Counted from the first letter of the stretch, positions 53,385-62,365 are shown. The stretch: DNA of 64,000 nt from Pseudomonadales bacterium (GCA_002701845.1 NZXG01000015.1:1-64000), one strand, 5' to 3'. The notes: generated from the sequence alone by a model not told the origin. Numbers and translations are program-made.

Positions 53385-54194
53385 TTACGCGTTGCGACGA
53401 CGGCGACGGGCAACACCCGCCAGACCCAGCACGCCGGAAGCGAACAGCCAGACCGCCGCCGGTACCGGCACGTAAGACAGAGTTCCGACTTCCAGGTCCA
53501 CGGTCCAGTAACCGGGAGATTTCACTGCGTAACCATCGAAGTCCTGGTTGGCGATGTTCTCATACTGGTAGCTGTAACCGTAAAGGGTCTCGCCCACTTC
53601 GGCTACACCCAGAGTTTCATCCGCGCCCAGAGCGAAGGTGATACCAGCCACTTCAGGCCCCCATCGGCCGCCGAAACCGGCATAGAAAATACCGCCTTCC
53701 AACAGAATGGTGGGATCTTCGTCACCGCTGGTGGGAGACTGGAAACCGTTATCCCGCAGGTTGTTGGCATAGTTCTGATAGGGAGCGAAGGTGGTGCCGA
53801 TCTTGTCGTAGGTGTAATCTACGGACAGGTTGTCACTGGGGCTGGTCAGATAGATGGACCATGCGGTGGGATCCAGTGTGTTCAGGAACACAGGCTGGTC
53901 GTTGTTAGCGCCGGAGACGCCGAACATCAGGCTGGAGGCAGTATCAGCACTGATGTGATCCAGACCACCCTGGTCCAGTTGCCAGGTGCTACCGATTTCC
54001 AGATCCAGCACGTCCACAGTTTCCACACCCAGATCCTGAGTCATGGAGGTTTCAGTGGCGTCGTTCCAGATGGTCAGAATCAGCTCACCACGGGCGCTGG
54101 GATCTGACGCGATCGAACCAGAAGTCCAGGCTGCATTGGCACTTACAGATACGGCTGCCAGAGCAACTGAGGCCGCAATCGTCTTGATTTTCAT
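53385..54194 (-). CDS. VPxPA-CTERM sorting-signal protein
   Basis: A 269-residue exported protein and likely XrtD substrate. Signal peptide about 1-21 (T-I-A-A-S-V-A-L-A-A-V-S-V-S-A-N-A). The C-terminus has V-P-V-P-A-A-V-W-L-F-A-S-G-V-L-G-L-A-G followed by the basic V-A-R-R-R-R-R-N. The middle is a beta-rich sequence (e.g. Y-L-T-S-P-S-D-N-L-S-V-D-Y-T-Y) with no recognised domain. The gene lies 84 bases upstream of the PstS-like gene on the same strand and about 38 kb from xrtD, beside the giant adhesin operon. Confidence 0.88.
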   Translation of the reverse strand: MKIKTIAASVALAAVSVSANAAWTSGSIASDPSARGELILTIWNDATETSMTQDLGVETVDVLDLEIGSTWQLDQGGLDHISADTASSLMFGVSGANNDQPVFLNTLDPTAWSIYLTSPSDNLSVDYTYDKIGTTFAPYQNYANNLRDNGFQSPTSGDEDPTILLEGGIFYAGFGGRWGPEVAGITFALGADETLGVAEVGETLYGYSYQYENIANQDFDGYAVKSPGYWTVDLEVGTLSYVPVPAAVWLFASGVLGLAGVARRRRRNA

Positions 54195-54679
54195 ATTCCT
54201 TACCCTCGGTCATAAAGAATTGGTTGATTCACACTTCATGCGAAGCACTGCTTCCAGTTCTTTGAGAGAACAGCCCCCGACATGAATCGTTGATACTGCA
54301 AACTTCCCCACTGCAGTACCGGGGGCCATATTGAAGGAGAAATATGAACTATTTGTTGATTTCTAAATGAATATTTTCTTTAGGTAATGTGGGAATTTTA
54401 ATGCATATTTATGACAGCGCTGAAACATTGTGTTGTCTCGGCAGCGCTCTGCTATATGACCGGTAACGGGATGCCAACTAACACGGCACGCGCATTGAAT
54501 GACACGCCAATATTGACCCTGGTTTGGTGTGCCGGTTCCCTCTCTTTGTGCTGATCACGGTCCATTGGCGGCTAATCATAATTTTGCAAACTACACTTCA
54601 TCCAACTGTCATATTGTTGCCAAAGACAAGCCTTGTCTGTCAATCTGGGCAATGGGCACACCGCAACCGGAGACTGTTT
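54195..54679. other. Long intergenic region with tandem mini-ORFs
   Basis: Separates the divergent VPxPA-CTERM and NnrS genes. ATG 54344 follows a strong AAGGAG site and opens an 8-codon ORF (54344-54370). Its stop overlaps ATGA of a second tiny ORF (54367-54387). An AGCGCT...AGCGCT inverted repeat lies near 54416-54451. It could hold promoters in both directions; no clear FNR-type box is seen. Confidence 0.35.
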
Positions 54680-55867
54680 ATGTTGAACCGCATGCCGACC
54701 CCGCCGCCCCTGTTGGGCCTGGCTTTTCGGCCCTTTTTCCTGCTGGGGAGTTTATTCTCGGTGGCCGCCCTGGCGCTGTGGCTGCATTTTTGGATCGCGC
54801 CTTCCCACTGGCACAGCTACGGCAATCCCCTCTGGTGGCACGGCCATGAAATGGTGTTTGGTTTTGCCGTTGCCATTATCGCCGGTTTTTTGTTAACGGC
54901 AGTGCAAAACTGGACCGGGGTACCGAGTGTCAAAGGCTGGCCACTGGGTCTGTTGGTGCTGCTTTGGCTAATACCCCGAATTACCTTACCCTGGGTGACG
55001 GCCCCCCTTTCTTACCTGGTGGCATTCCTGGACCTTTTATTATTGCCGTTACTGGCTTTGCTGATGCTGCTGCCGGTTGTTCACCGCCGGCAATGGCGTA
55101 ACCTGGGATTTGCGCCAGTGCTGTTATTATTTGGCGGACTGAATGGCCTCAGTCATTACGGCATCATCAACCAGCAGCCGGCTCTGTCCATGAACGCGGT
55201 GCACGCTGGTATTTTTCTGATTACGCTGTTGATCAGCATTATCGGCGGCCGAGTGATTCCCCTGTTTACCGCCAATGCCACCAGCTTTCAGCAACCCTCG
55301 AAATTACCCTGGCTGGAATGGCCCGCCCACCTGGGACTGCTGGCTCTGGGTCTCCTGGCGCTGTGGGGGTTGCGATCCGGGAGCGGAGACTGGAGCGCCG
55401 TGCTTTGCCTGTTGACCGCTGGCGTGCATTGGCTGCGCTGGCGCAGATGGGGATTGCGCTATTGCTGGCGCAACCCTTTACTTTGGTCGTTGCAACTGGG
55501 TTATCTGTTCTTGCCGTTGGGGTTGGTGTTGCTGGGAATGTATGGGCTGGGGTTGATCCATAATTTCAGTGCGGGGCTGCACGCTCTGCTGGTGGGAGCC
55601 ATTGGATTAATGATACTGGCCATGATTACCCGGGTGTCCCTGGGGCACACCGGGCGATCATTGCAACCGCCCCGGCTGATGAACTACTGCTTTGCACTCA
55701 TGGTTTTGGCGGCCCTGATACGTGCCGGTCTCCCGCTGCTGACCCCGGCACTCATAATGGAGGCCATTAACCTTGCCGGGATCGGCTGGGTGCTGGCCTA
55801 TTCAGCCTTCGTCGTTTGCTACTGGCCCATACTGACCAGCCCCCGGATTGACGGCAAACCGGGCTGA
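54680..55867 (+). CDS. nnrS: NnrS family membrane protein
   Basis: A 395-residue inner-membrane haem/copper protein with about 12 helices. Family features: F-R-P-F-F-L-L-G-S at the start, H-G-H-E-M-V-F-G-F-A-V-A-I-I-A-G-F-L-L-T-A and N-A-V-H-A-G-I-F. NnrS proteins help cells cope with nitric oxide. ATG 54680 gives the usual length; the longer frame adds a non-conserved N-terminus. It stands alone and is convergent with gor (22-base gap). Confidence 0.92.
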   Translation: MLNRMPTPPPLLGLAFRPFFLLGSLFSVAALALWLHFWIAPSHWHSYGNPLWWHGHEMVFGFAVAIIAGFLLTAVQNWTGVPSVKGWPLGLLVLLWLIPRITLPWVTAPLSYLVAFLDLLLLPLLALLMLLPVVHRRQWRNLGFAPVLLLFGGLNGLSHYGIINQQPALSMNAVHAGIFLITLLISIIGGRVIPLFTANATSFQQPSKLPWLEWPAHLGLLALGLLALWGLRSGSGDWSAVLCLLTAGVHWLRWRRWGLRYCWRNPLLWSLQLGYLFLPLGLVLLGMYGLGLIHNFSAGLHALLVGAIGLMILAMITRVSLGHTGRSLQPPRLMNYCFALMVLAALIRAGLPLLTPALIMEAINLAGIGWVLAYSAFVVCYWPILTSPRIDGKPG

Positions 55868-55889
55868 GAACGGCGCTGTGGCCCTCATC

Positions 55890-57248
55890 CTATATTGTCA
55901 CCGGTGTGCGCATGGTGACAAACTCCTCGGCGGACGTGGGATGAATACCAATGGTCTGATCAAACTGGGCCTTGGTGGCTCCCATGGATACGGCGATGCC
56001 GATACCCTGAATAATTTCCCCGGCCTCCGGACCCACCATATGGGCGCCCAGCACTTTATTGCTGTCGCGATCCACCACCAGCTTCATCAGCGCCCGCTCT
56101 TTCTTATGGGAAAAGCTGTATTTCATAGGTGCAAAGGCAGAACGGTAAACCTCTACCTGGTGGCCCCGCTCCATGGCTTCCTGTTCGGTGAGGCCGACGG
56201 TGCCGATGGGGGGCTGAGTGAAGATGGCGGTGGGAATCACGTCATAGTTAATGGCCCGGCCACCCTCACCGAACAGATGGTGGGCCACGTACATACCCTC
56301 CGCCAGGGCCACCGGGGTTAATTGCACCCGATCGGTCACGTCTCCCACGGCGTAGATCGAGGGCTCGGCGGTCTGATAATGCTCGTCCACTTCAATGGCA
56401 CCGGCCTGATTCAATGTTACCGCCGTGGCCTCCAGGCCCAATCCTTCCACCAGAGGCCTGCGGCCAGTGGCATAGAGCACCAGCCCGTAGGCCTCCACGC
56501 CGTCATCGCTGTCGCGCACCACGAACTCGCCCTCACTGTTGGCGGTGATGCTCTCAACGTTATGATCAAATTTTAGGGTCATGCCTTTTTGCAACAGACA
56601 ATCCCGCAGATGGCAGCGCAGATCCTCGTCGAATCCCCGCAGAAACAGTGACCGGCGATAACTGACGGTCACTTCCACCCCCAGATTGTGAAGGATGCAG
56701 GCCAGTTCAATGGCGATGTATCCACCTCCCACCACCAAGGCAGTGGCGGGCAGCGCCGGCAGATCGAAAAACTCATTGGAAGTAATGGCATGTTCAATAC
56801 CGGGGATATCGGGCAGAAAAGGCCAACCGCCCACAGCCACCAGAATGTGCCGCGCGGAATAACGGCGGCCATCAACGGCCACTTCATTGGGCCCGGTAAT
56901 CCGGGCCCGGGCCGGGTGGATGTCCACGCCGGCCTGGGTCAACAGGCTTTCGTAAATACCATTGAGGCGGCGGATCTCATTGACTTTATTATCCCGCAGC
57001 GTGGGCCAGTGAAATTCAGGCTGACTCAGGGACCAGCCATAACTGCCGGCCAGGGCCATATCCTCCGCCAGTTGTGAACCATAGACGTAGAGTTTTTTTG
57101 GCACGCAACCCACGTTAACGCAGGTACCGCCATAATAGCGCTCTTCCGCAATGGCCACTTTGGCCCCCATGCCTGCCGCGGTACGGGCGCAGCGCACGCC
57201 CCCGGAGCCGGCACCAATGACATAGAGGTCGTAATCGAATTCACTCAC
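55890..57248 (-). CDS. gor: Glutathione-disulfide reductase
   Basis: A 452-residue cytosolic FAD/NADPH enzyme that reduces oxidised glutathione. FAD fingerprint G-A-G-S-G-G-V-R (about 12-19), redox disulfide G-G-T-C-V-N-V-G-C-V-P-K-K (about 40-52), NADPH fold G-G-G-Y-I-A-I-E-L-A, basic Y-R-R-S-L-F-L-R-G-F-D that prefers NADPH and fits glutathione rather than lipoamide reductases, and the C-terminal H-P-T-S-A-E-E active-site motif. Full length for the family. Confidence 0.96.
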   Translation of the reverse strand: MSEFDYDLYVIGAGSGGVRCARTAAGMGAKVAIAEERYYGGTCVNVGCVPKKLYVYGSQLAEDMALAGSYGWSLSQPEFHWPTLRDNKVNEIRRLNGIYESLLTQAGVDIHPARARITGPNEVAVDGRRYSARHILVAVGGWPFLPDIPGIEHAITSNEFFDLPALPATALVVGGGYIAIELACILHNLGVEVTVSYRRSLFLRGFDEDLRCHLRDCLLQKGMTLKFDHNVESITANSEGEFVVRDSDDGVEAYGLVLYATGRRPLVEGLGLEATAVTLNQAGAIEVDEHYQTAEPSIYAVGDVTDRVQLTPVALAEGMYVAHHLFGEGGRAINYDVIPTAIFTQPPIGTVGLTEQEAMERGHQVEVYRSAFAPMKYSFSHKKERALMKLVVDRDSNKVLGAHMVGPEAGEIIQGIGIAVSMGATKAQFDQTIGIHPTSAEEFVTMRTPVTI

Positions 57249-57371
57249 TGCAGTACTCCTGACATCAAAGTCTGCGGCATACTATTCCACAGACCGGGGG
57301 AAAACAACAGCAAGCACGGGCCACCAGAAGGGGGCTCCAACCCCCATCTTGAAAGTTGGCCCGATACGGGA

Positions 57372-58001
57372 CTAATTGACGATCTCGATTTCCACCCGCC
57401 GGTTGGCGGCCCGGCCCTGCTGGGTGTCATTGGAAGCAATGGGATAGCGGGGCCCGTAGCCCTGGGCATGCAGCCGATTGGCGGCCACACCCTGGTTGAT
57501 CAGATAATCTTTGACACTTTGCGCCCGCCGCTCGGACAGTAGCTGGTTGTGCTCAAAACTGCCGGTACTGTCGGTATGGCCGGTGACCTTCACTGAGGTT
57601 TTGCTGTACTGGTTCAAAACCAGGGCCACACTGTCCAGGACGTCGTGAAAGCTGGGAAGCAATTGATACTGATCCACCGGAAAACTGACATTACCCGGCA
57701 TATTCAGGCGGATACCACCGTTCTCCATGCGAGTAACGCTGACCCCGGTACCTTCCAGCTTCTGCCGCAGCAGCTTCTCCTGGTAGTCAAAATAGTAACC
57801 GGCACCGCCACCCAGGGCGGCACCGATGGCGGCGCCTTTGGCCCGATCATCCTTACTGGACACTGCCGCACCCACCACCGCGCCCGCCGCGGCGCCAATG
57901 GCGGTATTACTGGCTTTCTTCTCCCCGGTATAGGGATCGATAGTACAACCGGCCAGCCCCAAAGCCATCGCCAGGCTGACACCAACAATTGCTTTCTTCA
58001 T
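57372..58001 (-). CDS. OmpA-family lipoprotein with glycine-zipper (YiaD-like)
   Basis: A 209-residue lipoprotein. Lipobox L-G-L-A-G-C (Cys about 19), a glycine-zipper region (about 35-80; A-I-G-A-A-A-G-A-V-V-G-A-A) and a C-terminal OmpA peptidoglycan-binding domain (about 100-209) with V-T-G-H-T-D-S-T-G and L-S-E-R-R-A-Q-S-V. It probably links the outer membrane to the cell wall. AGGAG lies 6 bases before ATG 58001. Confidence 0.93.
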   Translation of the reverse strand: MKKAIVGVSLAMALGLAGCTIDPYTGEKKASNTAIGAAAGAVVGAAVSSKDDRAKGAAIGAALGGGAGYYFDYQEKLLRQKLEGTGVSVTRMENGGIRLNMPGNVSFPVDQYQLLPSFHDVLDSVALVLNQYSKTSVKVTGHTDSTGSFEHNQLLSERRAQSVKDYLINQGVAANRLHAQGYGPRYPIASNDTQQGRAANRRVEIEIVN

Positions 58002-58083
58002 TCACATCTCCTGCTCACCCAGGGAACCATTTCCCCGAGGATGAGCCATTTTATCTGAATTAGCGCTGAACAGCAGAAACGAA

Positions 58084-58114
58084 GAAAGGCGAAGTGTGAA
58101 GTCCTTCGCCTTTC
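58084..58114 (-). terminator. Hairpin terminator after the small DRR-rich gene
   Basis: An 11-base stem (GAAAGGCGAAG / CTTCGCCTTTC) with a nine-base loop lies between the 48-residue gene and the OmpA-like gene on minus. The T-run after it on the minus strand is short, so termination may be partial. A run of eight G's follows on +. Confidence 0.7.
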
Positions 58115-58137
58115 CTGATCGGGGGGGGATGGGACAG

Positions 58138-58284
58138 TCAGTCGGCGCGCCGGTCCTGTCCGCTGCGGCGATCGGCGTTGGCTTTTGCCTGTTCGGCCGT
58201 CTCGCGTTTGCGACGGTCCCCCCCTTTGCGCTCTTCCAGAAAATTCTCAATTTTGTGGTAGATCTCTTTTGATTTGGGATCCAT
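58138..58284 (-). CDS. Small charged protein, unknown
   Basis: A 48-residue protein: M-D-P-K-S-K-E-I-Y-H-K-I-E-N-F-L-E-E-R, then repeated D-R-R blocks (G-G-D-R-R-K-R-E, A-D-R-R-S-G-Q-D-R-R). ATG 58284 is preceded at a good distance by AGGAG, which makes this short frame credible over the longer 76-residue reading. D-R-R repeats of this kind recur in small uncharacterised gammaproteobacterial proteins and near PilZ-type N-termini. Function unknown. A terminator-like hairpin follows. Confidence 0.6.
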   Translation of the reverse strand: MDPKSKEIYHKIENFLEERKGGDRRKRETAEQAKANADRRSGQDRRAD

Positions 58285-58724
58285 AACTGCTACTCCTGAC
58301 ACCGGTCCTTTCATGATTAAATCATCACCAGATATTAGAAAACGACATCGCCCATCGGGTTCCACCAAAGTATAGACAGCCCTTAAACAAGTTGTATTTT
58401 GTGAATGGCTTTTTTTAGATTGAATGAGAATAAACCAATTCTCCCAATGCCCGCGTGTTCTGTGACCTTTTTCACAAATTCGCCAGGCCGCTTAGGTTAT
58501 ACACAGTTTATTTGTACGTATGTACCATCTATAGCCGTCGGTTTGTCCAACAATGGTGCAATTTTTTATAACGTAAAGACGCCACCCCGGGCGGGGGTTT
58601 CTCGGGGGATGGTTCAGTATTCATCCTGATAGCACCGCTAATGCCTCCTTTCCCGGTACCGGTCAGCGGCCAGGTCCCGCTGCCTGTGGTAACCTTGCAG
58701 GTTTTTCACCCAAGGGGAAAACCT
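58285..58724. other. Intergenic region between divergent small gene and lrgA
   Basis: No convincing gene. The part near 58380-58520 is AT-rich and should hold the divergent promoters. A GTACGTATGTAC near-palindrome lies near 58515. Nothing else stands out. Confidence 0.4.
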
Positions 58725-59069
58725 ATGCTGGCAGGCCTGCTTTACCTAATCGGATTTCAGCTGCTGGGTCACCTGCTGGGGGCCCTGCTGGGATTGCCCA
58801 TTCCGGCAGCGGTACTGGGTCTGGTGCTGTTACTCATCTATCTTCTGGTACGGGGCCAGGTGCCGCCTGCCCTGGCGGATACCGGCGCGGTGCTGTTGCC
58901 CCTGCTGCCATTGTTCCTGATTCCCCCCAGCGTGGGGATTATCGAATACGGGGAGCTGCTGCGGCGGGATGGTGTGGCCATTGCCCTGGCCCTGTTGGTG
59001 AGTCTGCTGCTGACCTTTCTGCTGGTGCCTTATCTGTTCCAGTTTTTCATTCGTCTGTTTCGGCGCTAA
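58725..59069 (+). CDS. LrgA/CidA family membrane protein
   Basis: A 114-residue protein with four predicted helices and a basic C-terminus (F-F-I-R-L-F-R-R). The region with P-I-P-A-A-V-L-G-L-V-L-L and the F-L-I-P-P-S-V-G-I loop are typical of LrgA/CidA (holin-like). With LrgB it is thought to affect murein hydrolase export or small-molecule transport. ATG 58725 with AAGGGG upstream was chosen over an earlier start. lrgB starts 9 bases after its stop. Confidence 0.92.
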   Translation: MLAGLLYLIGFQLLGHLLGALLGLPIPAAVLGLVLLLIYLLVRGQVPPALADTGAVLLPLLPLFLIPPSVGIIEYGELLRRDGVAIALALLVSLLLTFLLVPYLFQFFIRLFRR

Positions 59070-59078
59070 GGGGGTTCC

Positions 59079-59810
59079 GTGTCCCATTTCATGAATTGGC
59101 TGGGCGCTTTCCTCAATTCGTTGGCCTTCGCCCCGTTATTTGGCGTACTGATCACCCTGGGGGCGTTCCTGTTTGGACAGAAGCTGTACCGGACCAGTGG
59201 CCAGCACCCGGTATTGCAGCCGGTGATTATCGGTATTGTACTGGTGATCCTGTTCCTTTTGTTGCTGGATGTTCCCTACAGCCAGTACTACCAATCCTCA
59301 TATCTGTTGCACGCCATGCTGGGCCCCGCCACCGTGGCCCTGGCCATTCCCCTGTTTCAAAATGCCCGCCGCATTCGCACGCTGCTGTTGCCTATTCTTT
59401 GTACGGTCACAGTGGGGGGCACATTCACGGTGTCTGTGGCCATGGCTATTCTGTGGCTGCTGGACGCCAGTTCTCAGAGCCTGCTGTCCATGCCCACCAA
59501 ATCCATCACCACCCCAATCGCTGTGATTGTGTCAGAAAAAATCGGGGGCATTCCGGCTCTCAGCGCCCTTTGTGTCCTGCTGACCGGCGCCCTGGGCGCC
59601 ATGCTGGGCATTCCCATTATGAACCGGCTGGGGATAAAGGACGACGGTATCCGTGGCCTGACCCTGGGACTGTCCGCCCACGCTCTGGGCACCGCCCGGG
59701 CCCTGGAGGAAAACGATGAGTGTGCCGCATTCTCAGCGCTGGCCATGAGCCTCACCGGCGTACTGACTGCGCTGGTGCTGCCTTTTGTGGTTGGCTGGAT
59801 CGCCTTTTAA
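59079..59810 (+). CDS. lrgB: LrgB/CidB family membrane protein
   Basis: A 243-residue polytopic protein with about seven helices. Family features are the M-L-G-P-A-T-V-A-L-A-I-P-L helix and S-M-P-T-K-S-I-T-T-P-I-A, followed by H-A-L-G-T-A-R-A. It starts at GTG 59079 with GGGG upstream; ATG 59091 is an alternative. Forms a pair with the LrgA gene. Its end is 7 bases from the convergent MORN-repeat gene. Confidence 0.93.
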   Translation: MSHFMNWLGAFLNSLAFAPLFGVLITLGAFLFGQKLYRTSGQHPVLQPVIIGIVLVILFLLLLDVPYSQYYQSSYLLHAMLGPATVALAIPLFQNARRIRTLLLPILCTVTVGGTFTVSVAMAILWLLDASSQSLLSMPTKSITTPIAVIVSEKIGGIPALSALCVLLTGALGAMLGIPIMNRLGIKDDGIRGLTLGLSAHALGTARALEENDECAAFSALAMSLTGVLTALVLPFVVGWIAF

Positions 59811-59817
59811 ACCGGCT

Positions 59818-61011
59818 TCAGGAATTGTCCCGGTTCTTCACCAGCCAGTCGCGGGATTCGGCTCCCGGCTCCGACGTTTGCGGCGGAGCTGAACGGGCTT
59901 CAAACCGGCCATCATAAATTTTGAACTGGCGCCGTGAATTCTCGGCGGATAGACGGGGAATGGAGAATTCGCCGTGAATTTCCCCCCGGGCATCCATTTT
60001 GATTTCGAGCCGGGCCACGGTGTCTTCGGGAAGGGCGATCGCCTTGCCCTGCAGATCCGAGGCCATGATCTCTCCCCGCCGCAGGTGATAAATACCCGGC
60101 CCGGTGTAGCGGTTGACGATCAGCTGCAGGAACTGGTCATCACTCCGGCTGCGAATTCGCAACTGGGTTTCCAGCAGGGCTACGTTTTTCTCCCACCACA
60201 CATTCTCAGTGGTGACGTAATAGCGGGCTTTGGTGAACTCATCCTGCAGGTGATAGGCCATGCCACCCTCATACTCGTAGGTGGGGCGGTGCTTTTCGTA
60301 ATAGGCCTTGGCCAACTCCAGTTTTTGCGGATCGCGGATCTCACGGCCTTTGTCGAACAGGCAGATGTGAATCACACCGCCCTCCTGGCTGCATTCCCCC
60401 ACCCCATGGCGCAGCCCCTTGGAAAAGGTACCCCGGTAACTGCTGCCGTCGGCTTCGGTTTTGATGCCGTGGCCATGGGGCTGGTTGAACTTAAAATCCC
60501 CCAGGTAACGCTGGCCGTTACGATAGGTCAACAGGCCCTTGCCGGACTTGTCACCCCTGCTCCAATAACCGTCGTAAATGGAACCACTGCGGTACACCAG
60601 CTTGCCCTTGCCATGACGCAGCCCGTTTTGCCAGTGACCCTGATATCGATTGCCATTCTGATAGAGCATGACGCCTTCGCCATTGGGCAGACCCTGCTCC
60701 CACTGGCCCCGATAGACATCGCCATTACTGAATTCATAGACCCCGGCGCCGTGCATGTACCCGTTGCGAAAACCACCTCGGTACAGATCGCCGTTGAGGC
60801 GCTGATAGACACCCTCCCCATGGGGCTTGTTGTTCAGCCAGCGACCAGTGTAGGTATCACCATTGGCGTATTCCCAGGATTCCTCACCCAGCATTAATTC
60901 CGGGATGGTCTCCTGCAGGGCAATGTCGGTCACCGGCTCAGTGATGGCACCCTGGGCAACAGCAATGGAAACGGCTAACAATAGCCCTGTGAGAAGATTG
61001 CGAATGAACAC
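59818..61011 (-). CDS. MORN-repeat periplasmic or surface protein
   Basis: About 397 residues. Signal peptide about 1-22 (L-L-T-G-L-L-L-A-V-S-I-A-V-A-Q-G). About eight MORN repeats at roughly 45-215, each like Y-x-G-x-W-x-x-G-x-x-x-G-x-G (e.g. G-D-T-Y-T-G-R-W-L-N-N-K-P-H-G-E-G). The C-terminal 170 residues are unrecognised, with a helix and a basic end. GTG 61011 has GGGGA upstream; a TTG three bases earlier is the alternative. Bacterial MORN proteins of this kind have no fixed function. Confidence 0.85.
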   Translation of the reverse strand: MFIRNLLTGLLLAVSIAVAQGAITEPVTDIALQETIPELMLGEESWEYANGDTYTGRWLNNKPHGEGVYQRLNGDLYRGGFRNGYMHGAGVYEFSNGDVYRGQWEQGLPNGEGVMLYQNGNRYQGHWQNGLRHGKGKLVYRSGSIYDGYWSRGDKSGKGLLTYRNGQRYLGDFKFNQPHGHGIKTEADGSSYRGTFSKGLRHGVGECSQEGGVIHICLFDKGREIRDPQKLELAKAYYEKHRPTYEYEGGMAYHLQDEFTKARYYVTTENVWWEKNVALLETQLRIRSRSDDQFLQLIVNRYTGPGIYHLRRGEIMASDLQGKAIALPEDTVARLEIKMDARGEIHGEFSIPRLSAENSRRQFKIYDGRFEARSAPPQTSEPGAESRDWLVKNRDNS

Positions 61012-61068
61012 CAAATCCCCCTGGCTGCGCCAGATTTATACTCTGTTATGACTGATTTATTAAAATTT

Positions 61069-61083
61069 CAGGTATCTTACCTG
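61069..61083. promoter_or_regulatory. CAGGTA-TCT-TACCTG inverted repeat
   Basis: A perfect 6-base inverted repeat with a 3-base centre, in the gap between the MORN gene (minus) and the PilZ gene, upstream of the MORN start. It may be an operator; no regulator is identified. Confidence 0.3.
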
Positions 61084-61155
61084 ACTGAAAAGTGCCGGCA
61101 CAATTTGAATTTGTAATGGGTCTGTAAGAATTATTTATTATTGACTAAGTACAAA

Positions 61156-61518
61156 TTACTCTTTGAACAGGCAGTCCTCCACCAGCCGGTCCACCGCGTC
61201 CATAAACTCGGGCTGCGGGTCGATGAGCTCGAAACCAGCGTCATAGAAATCTTTGTTGGTATCGTTCTGGCACCAGCGGCTTTCGGCCACGAATTCCACC
61301 TCTTTACTGCCTTCCACCGTATCCGGCAGCACCATTTTCAGATGGAAAGCTTTGCCGGATTCGATGGGCTGGTCGGCCACCAACATAATACCCCGGGTGC
61401 TGATGTCCACCAGGTTGCCCATCAGTGCACCGGTTGCGGTGTCGAACACCCGCAGATAGTAGATGAGATGGCGACGCGGTACGCTGCGTTGATTGTCGTC
61501 TGCTTGCTTGGCTTCCAT
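61156..61518 (-). CDS. PilZ domain protein
   Basis: A 120-residue cytosolic protein with a single PilZ domain that should bind cyclic-di-GMP. R-R-H-L near 15-18 is the arginine motif and N-L-V-D-I-S-T-R-G-I-M-L (about 35-46) the D-x-S-x-x-G motif. Start ATG 61518. It lies 73 bases after the gspB stop on the same strand, so it may follow gspAB expression. Likely a c-di-GMP effector in surface behaviour or secretion. Confidence 0.93.
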   Translation of the reverse strand: MEAKQADDNQRSVPRRHLIYYLRVFDTATGALMGNLVDISTRGIMLVADQPIESGKAFHLKMVLPDTVEGSKEVEFVAESRWCQNDTNKDFYDAGFELIDPQPEFMDAVDRLVEDCLFKE

Positions 61519-61591
61519 AAGACACCCGTAAACCAGATTGCCTGCTTTAAGCCTAGACGACAGCGGCGGTATCGTCCGCCTTTTTCTGCGC

Positions 61592-62365
61592 TTATTGTGC
61601 CCAGCGTCCCAGAACGTCCACCGCGAACAGGGTACCGTCCCGGCTCATTACCACCCCGCTTTCAGTGATCTCCCGCAATTGCAGCTCGGGATTCAGATAC
61701 TGCCCCTCTTTCAACCGCTTGCCATTAATGATCACCGACCGGAACCGCGGCATACTGGAGTACATGTGGGAGGAGAACGTCAGGTCGGGGATTCCATCCC
61801 GGGCATAGGCTGGCAGCTCCTCCAGCTGTGGCAGATAGCCCACCGCCGGGGGCACTCCGGTAACATCCTCCGCCGGGGACGGAGCCATAGAGGCTGGCTC
61901 TGCCGGGGATGACGCCGCCCGGGATGACAGCGCCTGGGATTGGGTGGCAGCCTGACCGCGGCCGCCACCAGCGACCGGGGCCTCGACGGGGGGATACTCC
62001 GGCATTCGCCCGCCGCTGGCGGACGTCGGTGCCATGACCGGGGCCGGTTTGCCACTGCCGGTTGCGGTAGCGCCGCCAGCGTCCACGGCGGCAGGCATCG
62101 GAGTGCTGCTACTGGCCCGCTCAGTGACGGCCGGCTGCTGCGGGGGTTCGCTGCTGATGTTGGAGCCGGGCGCCGGCGACCGGGCTACCCATATGATGCC
62201 GATAACGACGATACTCACCACCACCACCGCCACCGTCACCCAGGGCCAGACATTGGCCCCGCCGAGACCGGAGTCCGGTTCCGCCACCGCGCTGTGGATA
62301 TCCGGTACCTTGCCCCGTTGCCGCTCCTGCTCCGACTTCCGCAACGCGTCCAGAATGTAGGACAT
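61592..62365 (-). CDS. gspB: Type II secretion protein GspB
   Basis: A 257-residue inner-membrane protein. It begins M-S-Y-I-L-D-A-L-R-K-S-E-Q-E-R-Q-R, the hallmark of GspB/PulB, has one transmembrane helix at about 37-58, a Pro/Ala-rich periplasmic linker, and a C-terminal T2SSB domain (about 185-257; Y-M/Y-S-S-M-P-x-x-R-S-V-I-I-N-G-x-R-L-K-E-G). With GspA it helps insert the GspD secretin. Its ATG overlaps the gspA stop by one base (TGATG). Confidence 0.94.
   Translation of the reverse strand: MSYILDALRKSEQERQRGKVPDIHSAVAEPDSGLGGANVWPWVTVAVVVVSIVVIGIIWVARSPAPGSNISSEPPQQPAVTERASSSTPMPAAVDAGGATATGSGKPAPVMAPTSASGGRMPEYPPVEAPVAGGGRGQAATQSQALSSRAASSPAEPASMAPSPAEDVTGVPPAVGYLPQLEELPAYARDGIPDLTFSSHMYSSMPRFRSVIINGKRLKEGQYLNPELQLREITESGVVMSRDGTLFAVDVLGRWAQ

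Noticed and set aside
53028-54107. A 359-codon + frame across the PstS-like and VPxPA genes
   Set aside because: Antisense shadow that crosses two real genes with clear signal peptides and sorting tail.
54484-54500. Sigma-54-like GGCACGCGCATTGA upstream of nnrS
   Set aside because: The GC of the -12 element is replaced by GA and the gene has no known sigma-54 link.
54480-54680. FNR-type box upstream of nnrS
   Set aside because: No TTGAT-N4-ATCAA match with acceptable similarity was found.
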